The position numbers and the translations under genes are program-made. From Candidatus Bipolaricaulota bacterium (GTDB taxonomy: Bacteria > Bipolaricaulota > Bipolaricaulia > UBA7950 > UBA9294): a DNA stretch of 6,428 bases. Position 1 is the stretch's first letter. Each line of letters opens with the position of its first letter. Where the stretch lies: contig JAUWNQ010000032.1 in assembly GCA_030612565.1 (NCBI GenBank), positions 1 through 6,428 of the forward strand, read 5' to 3'. Positions 1-6,164 of this stretch are shown here, piece by piece. The notes under the pieces are model-generated. The model searched no databases and was not told the origin of the DNA. It saw only the letters and a program-made list of their open reading frames with translations.

Positions 1-1133
1 CCGAACGCGGCCAGCCCACCGTCCATCGCCACGGCGAGCGTTCCACCGACCTCGATCGTATCCAGACCGTAATCGTTGCACAGTTGGTTCAGTTCGGCGA
101 TCGTGTCCAGGTCGTCGATCCCGCAGTTTGCGCCGCACGCCCAGTCGGACTCGTACTCGATGCACGAGGTGTGCTCGCTCCCATCGGGGCGGTGCCAGGT
201 GTTGGAGCACTTAATGATGCAGCCGGGCGAGCAGGCGTGGTTGTAGAGCTCCTTTCCGGTGCGCTCTTTGTTCCCCGCGAAGATCGCCTCACCAGCGATC
301 TTTGCCGCCCCCTCGAACCGCCCTTCGCGGAAGTTGCGCGTGGGCAGGCCCCCTACCTCGTTGATGATGTTCACCAACACCGCCGTGCCGTACGTATTGA
401 GCCCGCCCTTCGGCTTGGTAATGTCGTGCGCCAGCAACGCATCAGCGAGTTTCTTCCGCCCCTGGTCGAACAGTTCTTGATTTGCGATCTCCACCCCTGG
501 GGCGTCGGTGTCATCGACGATGATGAACTTCAATCCCTTGCTCCCGAGGACAGCGCCTAATCCACCACGTCCAGAGTAGCGACTCGGGCGACCCTCAAGG
601 TCGTTGAAAGCGATTCCCGCTGCAGTCATAAGCCGTTCTCCGGCGACGCCGATCCCCATTATCGCTACCTTCTGTTTTCCCCCATGTTTCTCGAACAGCG
701 GCGGATAGACCTCGGAGAGCTTCTTCCCCGCAAATCGATCGGCAGATTCAAAAGTCGCTCCCTCTTTATCGATCTTGAGCGTCCAGAGTGATCCCTTCTC
801 CGTGGGGACGCCCTCGATGATGACCGCCTTGATCCCGAGATGGGCGAGCTTCTGGCTGAACCATGTGCCAGCGTTTGACTCCTTGATCGTACCTGTTAAG
901 GGTGATTTCGCCCCGACGGAGATGCGCGCGGAGGTTGGGGAGGCCGTTCCGCTGACGATCCCAGAAGCTATAACGACCTTGTTCTTCGGTCCCAGGGGGT
1001 GGCATGTCGCTGGAACCTCATCGCTGACGATGCTCGATGTCAGCCAGCGCCCGGCCCTCTGCTTGTACTTCTCCGGGACATCCTCATAAGCGGCAGTCCG
1101 ATCGGCCATGTTGACACGCAAGATTCTTTGCAC
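1..1133 (-). CDS. Aldehyde:ferredoxin oxidoreductase family protein (tungsten/molybdenum pterin enzyme), N-terminal 377 residues, cut by window edge
   Basis: The reading frame is open from a GTG at 1133 to the left edge, giving 377 residues of a family usually about 600 long. Family enzymes oxidise aldehydes or related carbonyls in the cytoplasm, using a bis-pterin tungsten (or molybdenum) centre and one 4Fe-4S cluster, and pass electrons to ferredoxin. Visible family signatures are SARISVGAKSPLTGTIKESN (68-87), KLAHLGIKAVIIEG (95-108), GRGGLGAVLGSKGLK (188-202), NEVGGLPTRNFREG (258-271) and a cysteine group CSPGCIIKCSN (301-311), the likely first three cluster ligands; the fourth should lie beyond the edge. 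I chose the GTG because AAAAAAGGAG ends 9 bases upstream and because homologues begin with an ILRVNM-like strand, which an ATG start at 1109 would remove. The substrate cannot be told. The gene has its own promoter candidate and a repeat array upstream. Family assignment is very secure; subgroup is not. Confidence 0.93.
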   Translation of the reverse strand, partial: MQRILRVNMADRTAAYEDVPEKYKQRAGRWLTSSIVSDEVPATCHPLGPKNKVVIASGIVSGTASPTSARISVGAKSPLTGTIKESNAGTWFSQKLAHLGIKAVIIEGVPTEKGSLWTLKIDKEGATFESADRFAGKKLSEVYPPLFEKHGGKQKVAIMGIGVAGERLMTAAGIAFNDLEGRPSRYSGRGGLGAVLGSKGLKFIIVDDTDAPGVEIANQELFDQGRKKLADALLAHDITKPKGGLNTYGTAVLVNIINEVGGLPTRNFREGRFEGAAKIAGEAIFAGNKERTGKELYNHACSPGCIIKCSNTWHRPDGSEHTSCIEYESDWACGANCGIDDLDTIAELNQLCNDYGLDTIEVGGTLAVAMDGGLAAF

Positions 1134-1142
1134 GGTGACCAA

Positions 1143-1152
1143 CTCCTTTTTT
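1143..1152 (-). promoter_or_regulatory. Ribosome binding site that decides the GTG start of the oxidoreductase gene
   Basis: On the minus strand AAAAAAGGAG stands 9 bases before the GTG at 1133. The in-frame ATG at 1109 would be 33 bases away, too far, so this site favours the GTG start. Confidence 0.75.
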
Positions 1153-1184
1153 GAAATGAGATCTTCCCTCTCTCTACAGCGTTC

Positions 1185-1214
1185 ACTATAGAACAAGTCG
1201 CCGTGCCTTGGCAA
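1185..1214 (-). promoter_or_regulatory. Candidate sigma-70-type promoter of the oxidoreductase gene
   Basis: On the minus strand TTGCCA (1209-1214) and TATAGT (1185-1190) are separated by 18 bases, a good match to TTGACA and TATAAT. Transcription would start near 1178, giving a leader of roughly 45 bases that contains the strong ribosome binding site. The -35 hexamer lies within the first unit of a tandem repeat, suggesting control at this point. Prediction from pattern only. Confidence 0.5.
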
Positions 1215-1244
1215 GTGTGCTTCGGCACGTGTGCCTTGGCATGT
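1203..1244. repeat. Three tandem copies of a 14-bp partly palindromic repeat, candidate operator array
   Basis: On the plus strand the three adjoining units are GTGCCTTGGCAAGT (1203-1216), GTGCTTCGGCACGT (1217-1230) and GTGCCTTGGCATGT (1231-1244). Units 1 and 3 match at 13 of 14 positions, and unit 2 matches each at 11 of 14. Outer units contain the half-sites TGCC and GGCA around a 2-base centre; the middle one has GTGC and GCAC around TTCG. The array lies in the gap before the oxidoreductase gene, and its first unit covers the predicted -35 element. This suggests binding sites for a regulator acting from about -25 to -66. The binding protein is unknown. As RNA, the plus strand could fold into an imperfect hairpin capped by a C(UUCG)G loop, but nothing appears to transcribe it in that direction. 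Confidence 0.7.
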
Positions 1245-1287
1245 GGGAAGGTTGGCCGTTGGGAAACTCTAAACTTGCCCTGCGTTC

Positions 1288-2100
1288 TTAGTGCACGAAG
1301 ATCGTCAGGGCGATCGTCTTCTCCGCGGGTCCGGCCTCCCAGGGACGGCGATAGGAAAAGACCAGGTTCCCATGACCTGCTGTAACTGCTCTGTAGCGGA
1401 AGTAGAACGTCCCTCCCGCGCCCATGAGATCGGAATCGGGGTGGTAATCGAGGCCTTGGATCCGTTCGAGGAGGCCGCCGGCGGGTTCCTCCTCGATCTC
1501 CCATTCGTAGCCGGTCGTCGGGTTCCCAGAAAGCGCGATCAGCAAGAGGTCTCCTTCTCTTAGGGCGATCGTTTGGCCGTCACTCTCCTCGTCGAACAGC
1601 CGGTAAACGAGAAGTTCGATCCCGCAGACCGACGCACGAGAGGAGACACGCCCCGATTGGCTCGCCATCCCCGGTGAAACGACCTCGATCTTCGCGCGAA
1701 ATTCGCCGATGCTGGTATCGATCGCCACAGTATAGAGGCCCACCGCAGCCAGTTCGCCAGAAGGGTAAACGAGGTCTACCCGCCCAACCCACTCGTCATA
1801 CATAATGGGAAGGGGTGTTCGCCCCCCAAACTCCAGCAGAGCGGGGGCTCCGACTTCGTCGAGCACGCGCAGCCCAGTAATCATCACCGGCTCGCACAGA
1901 CACGAGCACGGTTCCTCGCGGTCGATCTCCAGAGCCAGGGAAGCCCCCTGTTCGAATACGAACGTCCCGACCGTCGCCCGCACCGGTCCATCCGAGGAAG
2001 ACGAGGCCGACGCGCTGCTACTCTCAGCAACGACTCCTGTTCCAATGATCGGCAGCACCAGCAACGCCATGAACATCCCACGAAGGATTCTTCCATTCAT
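1288..2100 (-). CDS. Secreted protein with C-terminal chagasin-like (I42) cysteine protease inhibitor domain
   Basis: A 270-residue exported protein. Residues 1-25 form a signal peptide (basic start, hydrophobic core, likely cut after GVVA), followed by a serine/alanine-rich stretch (26-36). Residues about 40-141 look like a beta-sandwich of unknown family and hold the cluster CSCLC (65-69). Residues about 158-270 carry all three chagasin hallmarks: NPTTGYEW (193-200), GAGGTFYFRYRA (227-238) and the RPW motif in YRRPWE (250-255). In chagasin-type inhibitors these three loops fill the active-site cleft of papain-like cysteine proteases, so this domain probably inhibits such enzymes outside the cytoplasm. 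I chose ATG 2100 over an in-frame GTG at 2109 because GAGGTGAT sits just before it and overlaps that GTG. The gene follows guaA by 72 bases with no clear terminator or promoter between, so co-transcription is possible. The protease target is unknown. Confidence 0.88.
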   Translation of the reverse strand: MNGRILRGMFMALLVLPIIGTGVVAESSSASASSSSDGPVRATVGTFVFEQGASLALEIDREEPCSCLCEPVMITGLRVLDEVGAPALLEFGGRTPLPIMYDEWVGRVDLVYPSGELAAVGLYTVAIDTSIGEFRAKIEVVSPGMASQSGRVSSRASVCGIELLVYRLFDEESDGQTIALREGDLLLIALSGNPTTGYEWEIEEEPAGGLLERIQGLDYHPDSDLMGAGGTFYFRYRAVTAGHGNLVFSYRRPWEAGPAEKTIALTIFVH

Positions 2101-2104
2101 CGTT

Positions 2105-2112
2105 ATCACCTC
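2105..2112 (-). promoter_or_regulatory. Ribosome binding site fixing the ATG 2100 start of the I42 gene
   Basis: GAGGTGAT on the minus strand has its GAGG core 8 bases before ATG 2100. The alternative in-frame GTG at 2109 lies inside this site and so is unlikely to be the start. Confidence 0.65.
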
Positions 2113-2172
2113 AGCTTAATCTACCCGCCAGGGGGGCGTCGGTTTCACAGGGACTTTCGTTGGATCCGCGGG

Positions 2173-3687
2173 CTACTCCCACTCGATGGTTGCGGGGGGC
2201 TTACTGGTGATGTCGTAGACGACGCGGCCCACCTCCTGTACCTGTCGCGTAATCTGTTGAGCGACTTCATCCATAAACTCGGCCGGGAGCCGGGACCAAT
2301 CCGCCGTCATCCCGTCTACACTACTTACCGCACGTAGGGCAAGGATGTACCCATAGCGTCGTTCGTCTCCGGCAACCCCAACGCTGCGAAGCGGGATTAA
2401 GGTTGCGAGTGCCTGCCAGACCGCCGTGTAAAGGTCCCAATCCTTGAGGGTTTGGATGAAGATAGCGTCAGCCTTGCGGAGCACCTCCAGCCTTTGGGAC
2501 GTGACCTCCCCCAGTATGCGGATTCCCAGTCCCGGCCCGGGGAAGGGGTGACGCAGGCGGATACTGTCAGGGAGCCCCAACAGGCGGGCCACCTTACGCA
2601 CCTCATCTTTGAATAGGTGCCTGAAGGGTTCGAGGAGTTCAAACCCGAGTTCCTTGGGGAGTCCTCCCACGTTGTGGTGGCTCTTTATGTTCGCTCCACC
2701 CGGTGTTCCGGCTGATTCGATCACGTCCGGATAGAGGGTCCCTTGCGCGAGGAATCGGAACGGTCCAAGCTCCTGAGCCCTTTCTCGAAAGACCGCGATG
2801 AACTCCCGACCGATCACCTTGCGCTTCTCCTCGGGGTCTGAGATCCCTCTGAGCGCCTCGATGAACCGGTTTGCGGCATCTACGGTCACCAGCTTGACTC
2901 CAAGAGGACGCAGTGCTTCCTCCACCTCGCCCCTCTCTCCCAGGCGCAAGAGCCCATGGTCTACAAACACGGCAGTGTGTTCCAGTCCGGCACGCGCGAG
3001 CAACATGGCAAGAGCGCTCGAGTCCACCCCTCCGGAGACGGCGAGGAGCACCCGATCACCTCCGACCTCTTCCTGTACCCTCTGGACCAATAGTTCCACC
3101 GTGCGCTCCGGGGTCCAATCCCGAGGCACACCTGAAAGCTTGAGAAAGTTCTCGAAGATCGTTCTTCCCCCGGGTGTGTGAACTACTTCGGGGTGAAACT
3201 GGACCCCAAAGGAACGATGATCAGGAGACTCCATCGCAGCTATTGGGTTCTCCTTCGTTGTGGCCACGACTCGCCACCCTGGAGGGGTGGCGGTCACCGC
3301 GTCGGAGTGGCTCATCCAAACCTGTCTCTCATCGTGAAATTCGACGAATAGCGGACCAGCCCAACGAGTGAGGAAGGCCTTGCCGTATGCCCTTCGGTCG
3401 ATCTGCTCGACTCGGCCGCCGAAATGCCGTGCGAGCAGTTGCATACCGTAGCAGATTCCAAGGATGGGGAGCCCTGATTCGAAGACCCTTGGGTCGGGTG
3501 TTGGCGCGTTCTTCACGAACACTGAGGCCGGCCCCCCGGAGAGGATAAGGGCGTGTGGCTTCTGGGTATAGATGGTTTCGAGCGATGCCGTACCAGGGAG
3601 GATGACCGAGTAGGCGTGCAGCTCCCGGAATCGCCGGGCGATCAGCGGGGTGTATTGAGACCCGAAGTCAAGGACGACTATGCTCAT
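2173..3687 (-). CDS. guaA: GMP synthase (glutamine-hydrolysing)
   Basis: A complete 504-residue GMP synthase, slightly shorter than the E. coli enzyme (525). It converts XMP to GMP in the cytoplasm using ATP and ammonia released from glutamine. The N-terminal class I glutamine amidotransferase domain (about 1-185) starts with [16 protein letters not shown] and has the catalytic triad C79 (GICYGMQ), H165 and E167 (FGVQFHPEV). The ATP-pyrophosphatase domain has the P-loop SGGVDSS (218-224), and the C-terminal dimerisation domain follows with [13 protein letters not shown] (from 380) and the conserved end [14 protein letters not shown]. All key residues are present. AAGGAG lies 12 bases before the ATG, a rather long spacing. 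The gene starts 41 bases after xpt, whose product supplies its substrate XMP, so the two probably form one transcript. No riboswitch or operator is visible directly upstream. Confidence 0.98.
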   Translation of the reverse strand: MSIVVLDFGSQYTPLIARRFRELHAYSVILPGTASLETIYTQKPHALILSGGPASVFVKNAPTPDPRVFESGLPILGICYGMQLLARHFGGRVEQIDRRAYGKAFLTRWAGPLFVEFHDERQVWMSHSDAVTATPPGWRVVATTKENPIAAMESPDHRSFGVQFHPEVVHTPGGRTIFENFLKLSGVPRDWTPERTVELLVQRVQEEVGGDRVLLAVSGGVDSSALAMLLARAGLEHTAVFVDHGLLRLGERGEVEEALRPLGVKLVTVDAANRFIEALRGISDPEEKRKVIGREFIAVFRERAQELGPFRFLAQGTLYPDVIESAGTPGGANIKSHHNVGGLPKELGFELLEPFRHLFKDEVRKVARLLGLPDSIRLRHPFPGPGLGIRILGEVTSQRLEVLRKADAIFIQTLKDWDLYTAVWQALATLIPLRSVGVAGDERRYGYILALRAVSSVDGMTADWSRLPAEFMDEVAQQITRQVQEVGRVVYDITSKPPATIEWE

Positions 3688-3728
3688 CTTCGAATAAGGC
3701 TCCTTAGGGACCAGATCTTACAGGATAC

Positions 3729-4304
3729 CTAGTCGGCAAACGTGATGTTACCACTCTCTGGGTCCATCTGTGCTACCGTGACTAAGGAAACGACTGGAAC
3801 GCCGAATCGTGCGAGCACCTTTCGGCCGTTACCGAACTGTTTTTCGATCAGAAACCCGAACCCCACAAGGCAGGCGCCGCTCTCCTCGACCATCTCCGCA
3901 AGTGCGGTGCTCGTCAGTCCCTGGTAGAGAAAGTCGTCTACGATAAGGACGCGCTCGTGCGGCCCGAGGTAGTCCCTAGAGACGACGAGTTCTGTCACGG
4001 TCCCTTTTGTGGGCGAGCGCACAGCTCGCACAAGAGGATGCACCATGGTGGCTGCACGCCCTTTCTTGGCGTAGAGAGCGCGAGTATTGAGCTTGCGGGC
4101 TATTTCGTAGGCGATAACGTTCCCGGCAGCCTCGGCTGTGAGAACACAGGTAACTCCAGCCTCTTCAAATGCATTTGCAAGCTCTCTCCCAGCCTCTCCC
4201 ACAAAGGTCGGAGCGATCCGGTGGTTGAGAAACCCGTCGACGCGAAGGTACTCGGGGCTTATGACCTTCCCTTCTTGACGAATCCAATCTTTAAGTGTGA
4301 TCAT
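3729..4304 (-). CDS. xpt: Xanthine phosphoribosyltransferase
   Basis: A complete 191-residue protein that aligns from end to end with Bacillus subtilis Xpt (194 residues). It joins xanthine to PRPP to give XMP and pyrophosphate, a cytoplasmic purine salvage step. Matching features are the N-terminal VDGFLNHRIAP (22-32), the PRPP-binding motif VLIVDDFLYQGLTS (119-132) with the paired aspartates, and GFGFLIEKQF near the end, typical of the Xpt/PurR-like branch of type I phosphoribosyltransferases. The start agrees with B. subtilis in length, although the nearest Shine-Dalgarno-like GGAGG is about 15 bases away, so initiation may be weak or coupled to the gene upstream. It precedes guaA by 41 bases, making a xanthine-to-GMP unit. 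The purine riboswitch that often precedes xpt in Firmicutes cannot fit in the 41-base gap before it. An adenine PRTase is less likely given the N-terminal match. Confidence 0.93.
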   Translation of the reverse strand: MITLKDWIRQEGKVISPEYLRVDGFLNHRIAPTFVGEAGRELANAFEEAGVTCVLTAEAAGNVIAYEIARKLNTRALYAKKGRAATMVHPLVRAVRSPTKGTVTELVVSRDYLGPHERVLIVDDFLYQGLTSTALAEMVEESGACLVGFGFLIEKQFGNGRKVLARFGVPVVSLVTVAQMDPESGNITFAD

Positions 4305-4345
4305 CGATCTGTATACTACCCTCCGTGAAGGCTATGTTTATCTTT

Positions 4346-4894
4346 CTATCTATGAAGACTTATCTGCAGGATAAGACCTGCTATTGCGCCGGGAAGAATC
4401 CCAGTAAGTGCTCCGAATAATCCGCCTCCGAAGATGCCCAAACCCACAACATCCCAGGCGTTCTTCCACTCGCCGCTTACATTGATGAAGTTCGGATTTA
4501 CGGCATACTGAGCACCCATCAAGGTTCCAATAGTCAGACCACCGATAATGGCTCCTTCCACCATCCCACCAAGCGCGCCGAGAAACAGGGAAAGCCATTT
4601 GTCGCCTTCTACACTCATGATCTGAAAGAATCCACTTGTGGTCAGCATCGATGAAGCCATGCCTACAACAGCCGTAGGGACAAACACCGCGAGCTGTTGT
4701 AGTAGCGGTGTCTCCGAATCACTGAACACAATAAACCCGATGTAGGTATCCAATGCAAGGCCAATCGCTACCCCGGTTCCAATCGAAGCCCAGTGCAAAA
4801 CCGGATTATCTATGTCTACTGGTTGTGCAGAAGCAGAGATTAGGAGACTGAACACCAAGAGAAGAACAAGCGGAACAGCAGCTTTCGTTTTCAT
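4346..4894 (-). CDS. Small membrane protein of unknown function with signal peptide and glycine-zipper helices
   Basis: I do not recognise a family. The 182-residue product begins with a signal peptide (basic KTK, hydrophobic 7-19, probable cut after SASA at residue 23). Hydrophobic stretches at about 34-57, 66-86, 101-130 and 147-178 suggest four membrane helices. Glycines recur every fourth residue: 106, 110, 114, 118; then 119, 123, 127; and 157, 161, 165, 169, 173. Such zippers let membrane helices pack tightly, as in oligomeric channels or pore-like assemblies, so a structural membrane role is an inference. It lies 41 bases before xpt and could share its transcript, which raises a purine-related transport role only as speculation. 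No Shine-Dalgarno sequence precedes the ATG. The gene looks lower in GC than the surrounding ones, a hint of different origin. Confidence 0.72.
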   Translation of the reverse strand: MKTKAAVPLVLLLVFSLLISASAQPVDIDNPVLHWASIGTGVAIGLALDTYIGFIVFSDSETPLLQQLAVFVPTAVVGMASSMLTTSGFFQIMSVEGDKWLSLFLGALGGMVEGAIIGGLTIGTLMGAQYAVNPNFINVSGEWKNAWDVVGLGIFGGGLFGALTGILPGAIAGLILQISLHR

Positions 4895-4907
4895 GGTTAG
4901 AATGCAG

Positions 4908-4934
4908 TCTATATTCAGGCAACGACAAAATCAA
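4908..4934 (-). promoter_or_regulatory. Weak promoter candidate before the glycine-zipper gene
   Basis: On the minus strand TATAGA (4908-4913) stands 13 bases before the ATG, with TTGATT (4929-4934) 15 bases further upstream, a short spacer. Transcription would begin only a few bases before the ATG, giving an almost leaderless message, which would agree with the missing ribosome binding site. Pattern-based and uncertain. Confidence 0.28.
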
Positions 4935-5117
4935 TAAGCTCGGATACAACGCCTACTCAAATCTCAGTGCACCTTGCGGGGCGAGTTTTAGGCTCGCTCG
5001 GATAGAACTTGACCTTATGCCTGAAGCAATTCCAAAGGAGAGAGGTAGGTAACAGCAAAATGTCATGATCAATCTGCGAGTATCAGTCCCCAGCGAAGAA
5101 ACACCAAAAACGTCGCG
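4935..5117. other. Intergenic stretch without a supported gene
   Basis: Between the glycine-zipper gene and the intron fragment I see no recognisable gene or RNA. It holds a short inverted repeat GCGAG/CTCGC (4981-4985 and 4993-4997) without a T-run, so it is not a convincing terminator. A plus-strand frame from ATG 5065 reads MINLRVSVPSEETPKTSR and stops where the intron fragment begins (TAG at 5119-5121). It could be the lost N-terminus of the broken small gene on the far side, but no well-placed ribosome binding site supports it. Confidence 0.4.
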
Positions 5118-5190
5118 GTAGGGATGCCGGTTACCCGGCACCCCCCGCACAGATCCCAGTGTGCGGAACTACCGCGCTGGGCTCCTACCT
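5118..5190 (-). mobile_element. 3'-terminal fragment of a group II intron (domains V and VI)
   Basis: On the minus strand 5184-5152 folds like domain V: lower arms GAGCCCAGC and ACTGGGATC, an upper GCGG/CCGC stem with a TAGTT loop, and the two-base AC bulge in its usual place (33 bases, against about 34 typically). The GAGCC start carries the AGC catalytic triad, but its G faces an A (GATC) instead of the usual U. A seven-base linker leads to a domain VI-like hairpin (5144-5121): ten pairs, one G-U, closed by a GTAA loop, then TAC, a plausible intron end. No bulged branch-point adenosine is visible. No reverse transcriptase or domains I-IV lie upstream on this strand, so this is a 5'-truncated remnant, as incomplete retrotransposition would leave. 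The exact junctions are uncertain. Confidence 0.62.
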
Positions 5191-5195
5191 CGGGT

Positions 5196-5393
5196 GCTGA
5201 CGCGCAGGCACTGACCGCCTGCCGTATGTTCGCTACAGCGAAGGCTCTAGTTCGCACTGGGATCAAGAAAGAGCACGGTCTGATAGACCGTTATGAGCTG
5301 CGGAAACACGTGTTCCTCAGGCTCTACGGGCAGGACTTCGGAGAAACCGAACAGGCGAAGATCCTCGATTCGTGGAGGCTCTGTAGCTATTAG
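5196..5393 (+). pseudogene. C-terminal remnant of a small protein gene, 5' end lost at the intron fragment
   Basis: The plus-strand frame from about 5196 to the TAG at 5393 reads like real protein. CRMFATAKALVRTGIKKEHG is followed by RYELRKHVFLRLYGQDFG and EQAKILDSWRL. From memory this resembles the C-terminal part of small (about 80-110 residue) hypothetical proteins often encoded beside nucleotidyltransferase genes; no such partner is visible here. Upstream the frame runs on through the intron-like hairpins to an ATG at 5124, where the translation is proline- and arginine-rich and unlike protein, so the original N-terminus has probably been replaced. A start at ATG 5227 would leave a 55-residue product, but no ribosome binding site supports it. 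It is the only plus-strand coding signal and ends convergently 81 bases from pyrH. It could still be an expressed short protein. Confidence 0.42.
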
Positions 5394-5474
5394 CAACGAT
5401 GGATCATGAGCATCCTGCCGTGGTTAGCATCTGGGCTTAAGAAATTGCCTCATCGGCGCTTTTGTCTGGCAGTC
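5394..5474. other. Short convergent gap between the pseudogene and pyrH
   Basis: The minus strand after the pyrH stop holds a tiny GCC/GGC stem (GCCGATGAGGC) followed by AATTTCTT. This is too weak to call a terminator with confidence. Nothing else is visible. Confidence 0.3.
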
Positions 5475-6164
5475 TCAATGAATGAGGGTACCGATCCTCT
5501 TTCCTTGCGCGATCTTTTGTAGCGCTCCTTCCTCACCCAGATCGAAGACGACGATTGGGAGGGTGTGCTCGCGGCAGATTTCCACGGCCACGATGTCGAT
5601 TACGCCGTAGCGGTGCGTGAGGAAGTCGTCGAAGCTTACTTCGTCCAACAGAAGCGGCGCATTCCCGGTCGCGGGGTCCTCGGTGAACACGCCGGCGACG
5701 TTCGATCCCTTGGCAAGGAGGTCGGCCTTGATCGAGACCGCGCGCAGAGCGGCCGCGGTGTCGGTTGTCACGAGAGGGTTCCCTGTTCCGCCGGTGAAGA
5801 TCACGACTTCTCCGTTCGCCAGGGCGCGCCGCGCCTTACGTGGGGATATCGGGTCGGTCAGTTCGGTTGATACCGCTGACTGGACGATCGCTTCCCGTCC
5901 GGCACCTTCGAGGTAGGAGCGGAGCGCGAGTCCGTTCAACACGGTTGCGAGCATGCCCAGGGTATCAGCCTCGATCCGATCGAGCCAAGGGCTCCTCGCC
6001 CCGCGGATAATGTTCCCTCCCCCGACGACAATCCCCAATTCCATGTCGCCAAGTGCAACAATCTCTCTGACGATACGTAGCAGAGAGGTGGGGGAGAAGG
6101 CCCCCTCCTCACCTTTGAACGCCTCGCCGCTCAGCTTGAGAAGGAGACGTTTAGGCGCGTTCAC
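5475..6164 (-). CDS. pyrH: UMP kinase (uridylate kinase)
   Basis: A complete 229-residue bacterial UMP kinase of the amino-acid-kinase fold, close to the usual 235-245. It phosphorylates UMP to UDP with ATP, the step feeding all pyrimidine nucleotides, normally as a cytoplasmic hexamer regulated by GTP and UTP. Signatures are LLLKLSGEAF (7-16), the phosphate-binding GIVVGGGNIIRG (44-55), EADTLGMLATVLNGLAL (65-81, the UMP region) and FTGGTGNPLVTTDTAA (123-138), followed by an ATP-side segment VFTEDPATGNAPLL. The start is GTG at 6164: it follows the tsf stop directly (TGA then GTG), and GAGGA inside the tsf end sits 4 bases before it, implying translational coupling. tsf-pyrH is the standard order; frr, often next, was not found in the following 580 bases. 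Confidence 0.97.
   Translation of the reverse strand: MNAPKRLLLKLSGEAFKGEEGAFSPTSLLRIVREIVALGDMELGIVVGGGNIIRGARSPWLDRIEADTLGMLATVLNGLALRSYLEGAGREAIVQSAVSTELTDPISPRKARRALANGEVVIFTGGTGNPLVTTDTAAALRAVSIKADLLAKGSNVAGVFTEDPATGNAPLLLDEVSFDDFLTHRYGVIDIVAVEICREHTLPIVVFDLGEEGALQKIAQGKRIGTLIH

Noticed and set aside
84..560. A 158-codon plus-strand open frame
   Set aside because: It lies opposite the oxidoreductase gene, whose minus-strand translation carries clear family motifs. The plus-strand product resembles nothing and has no ribosome binding site.
1203..1244. The triple repeat as a CRISPR array or a transcription terminator
   Set aside because: Units are 14 bp and adjoin without spacers, so it is not CRISPR. 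The hairpin it can form lacks a following T-run on either strand, so it is not a standard terminator.
1040..1504. A 154-codon minus-strand frame spanning the oxidoreductase start and the I42 end
   Set aside because: Arginine- and proline-rich translation typical of an off-frame reading, overlapping two genes with recognised domains and covering the promoter region.
2101..2172. A terminator between guaA and the I42 gene (CGCC/GGCG inverted repeat)
   Set aside because: The stem is only four pairs and no T-run follows on the minus strand.
4305..4345. A promoter (TATACA) or purine riboswitch before xpt
   Set aside because: TATACA is only 5 bases from the ATG and has no -35 partner. The gap is too short for a purine aptamer.
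4953..5150. A 65-codon minus-strand frame
   Set aside because: Its N-terminal half lies within the intron hairpins, there is no ribosome binding site, and the translation shows no recognisable family. A real gene is not supported.
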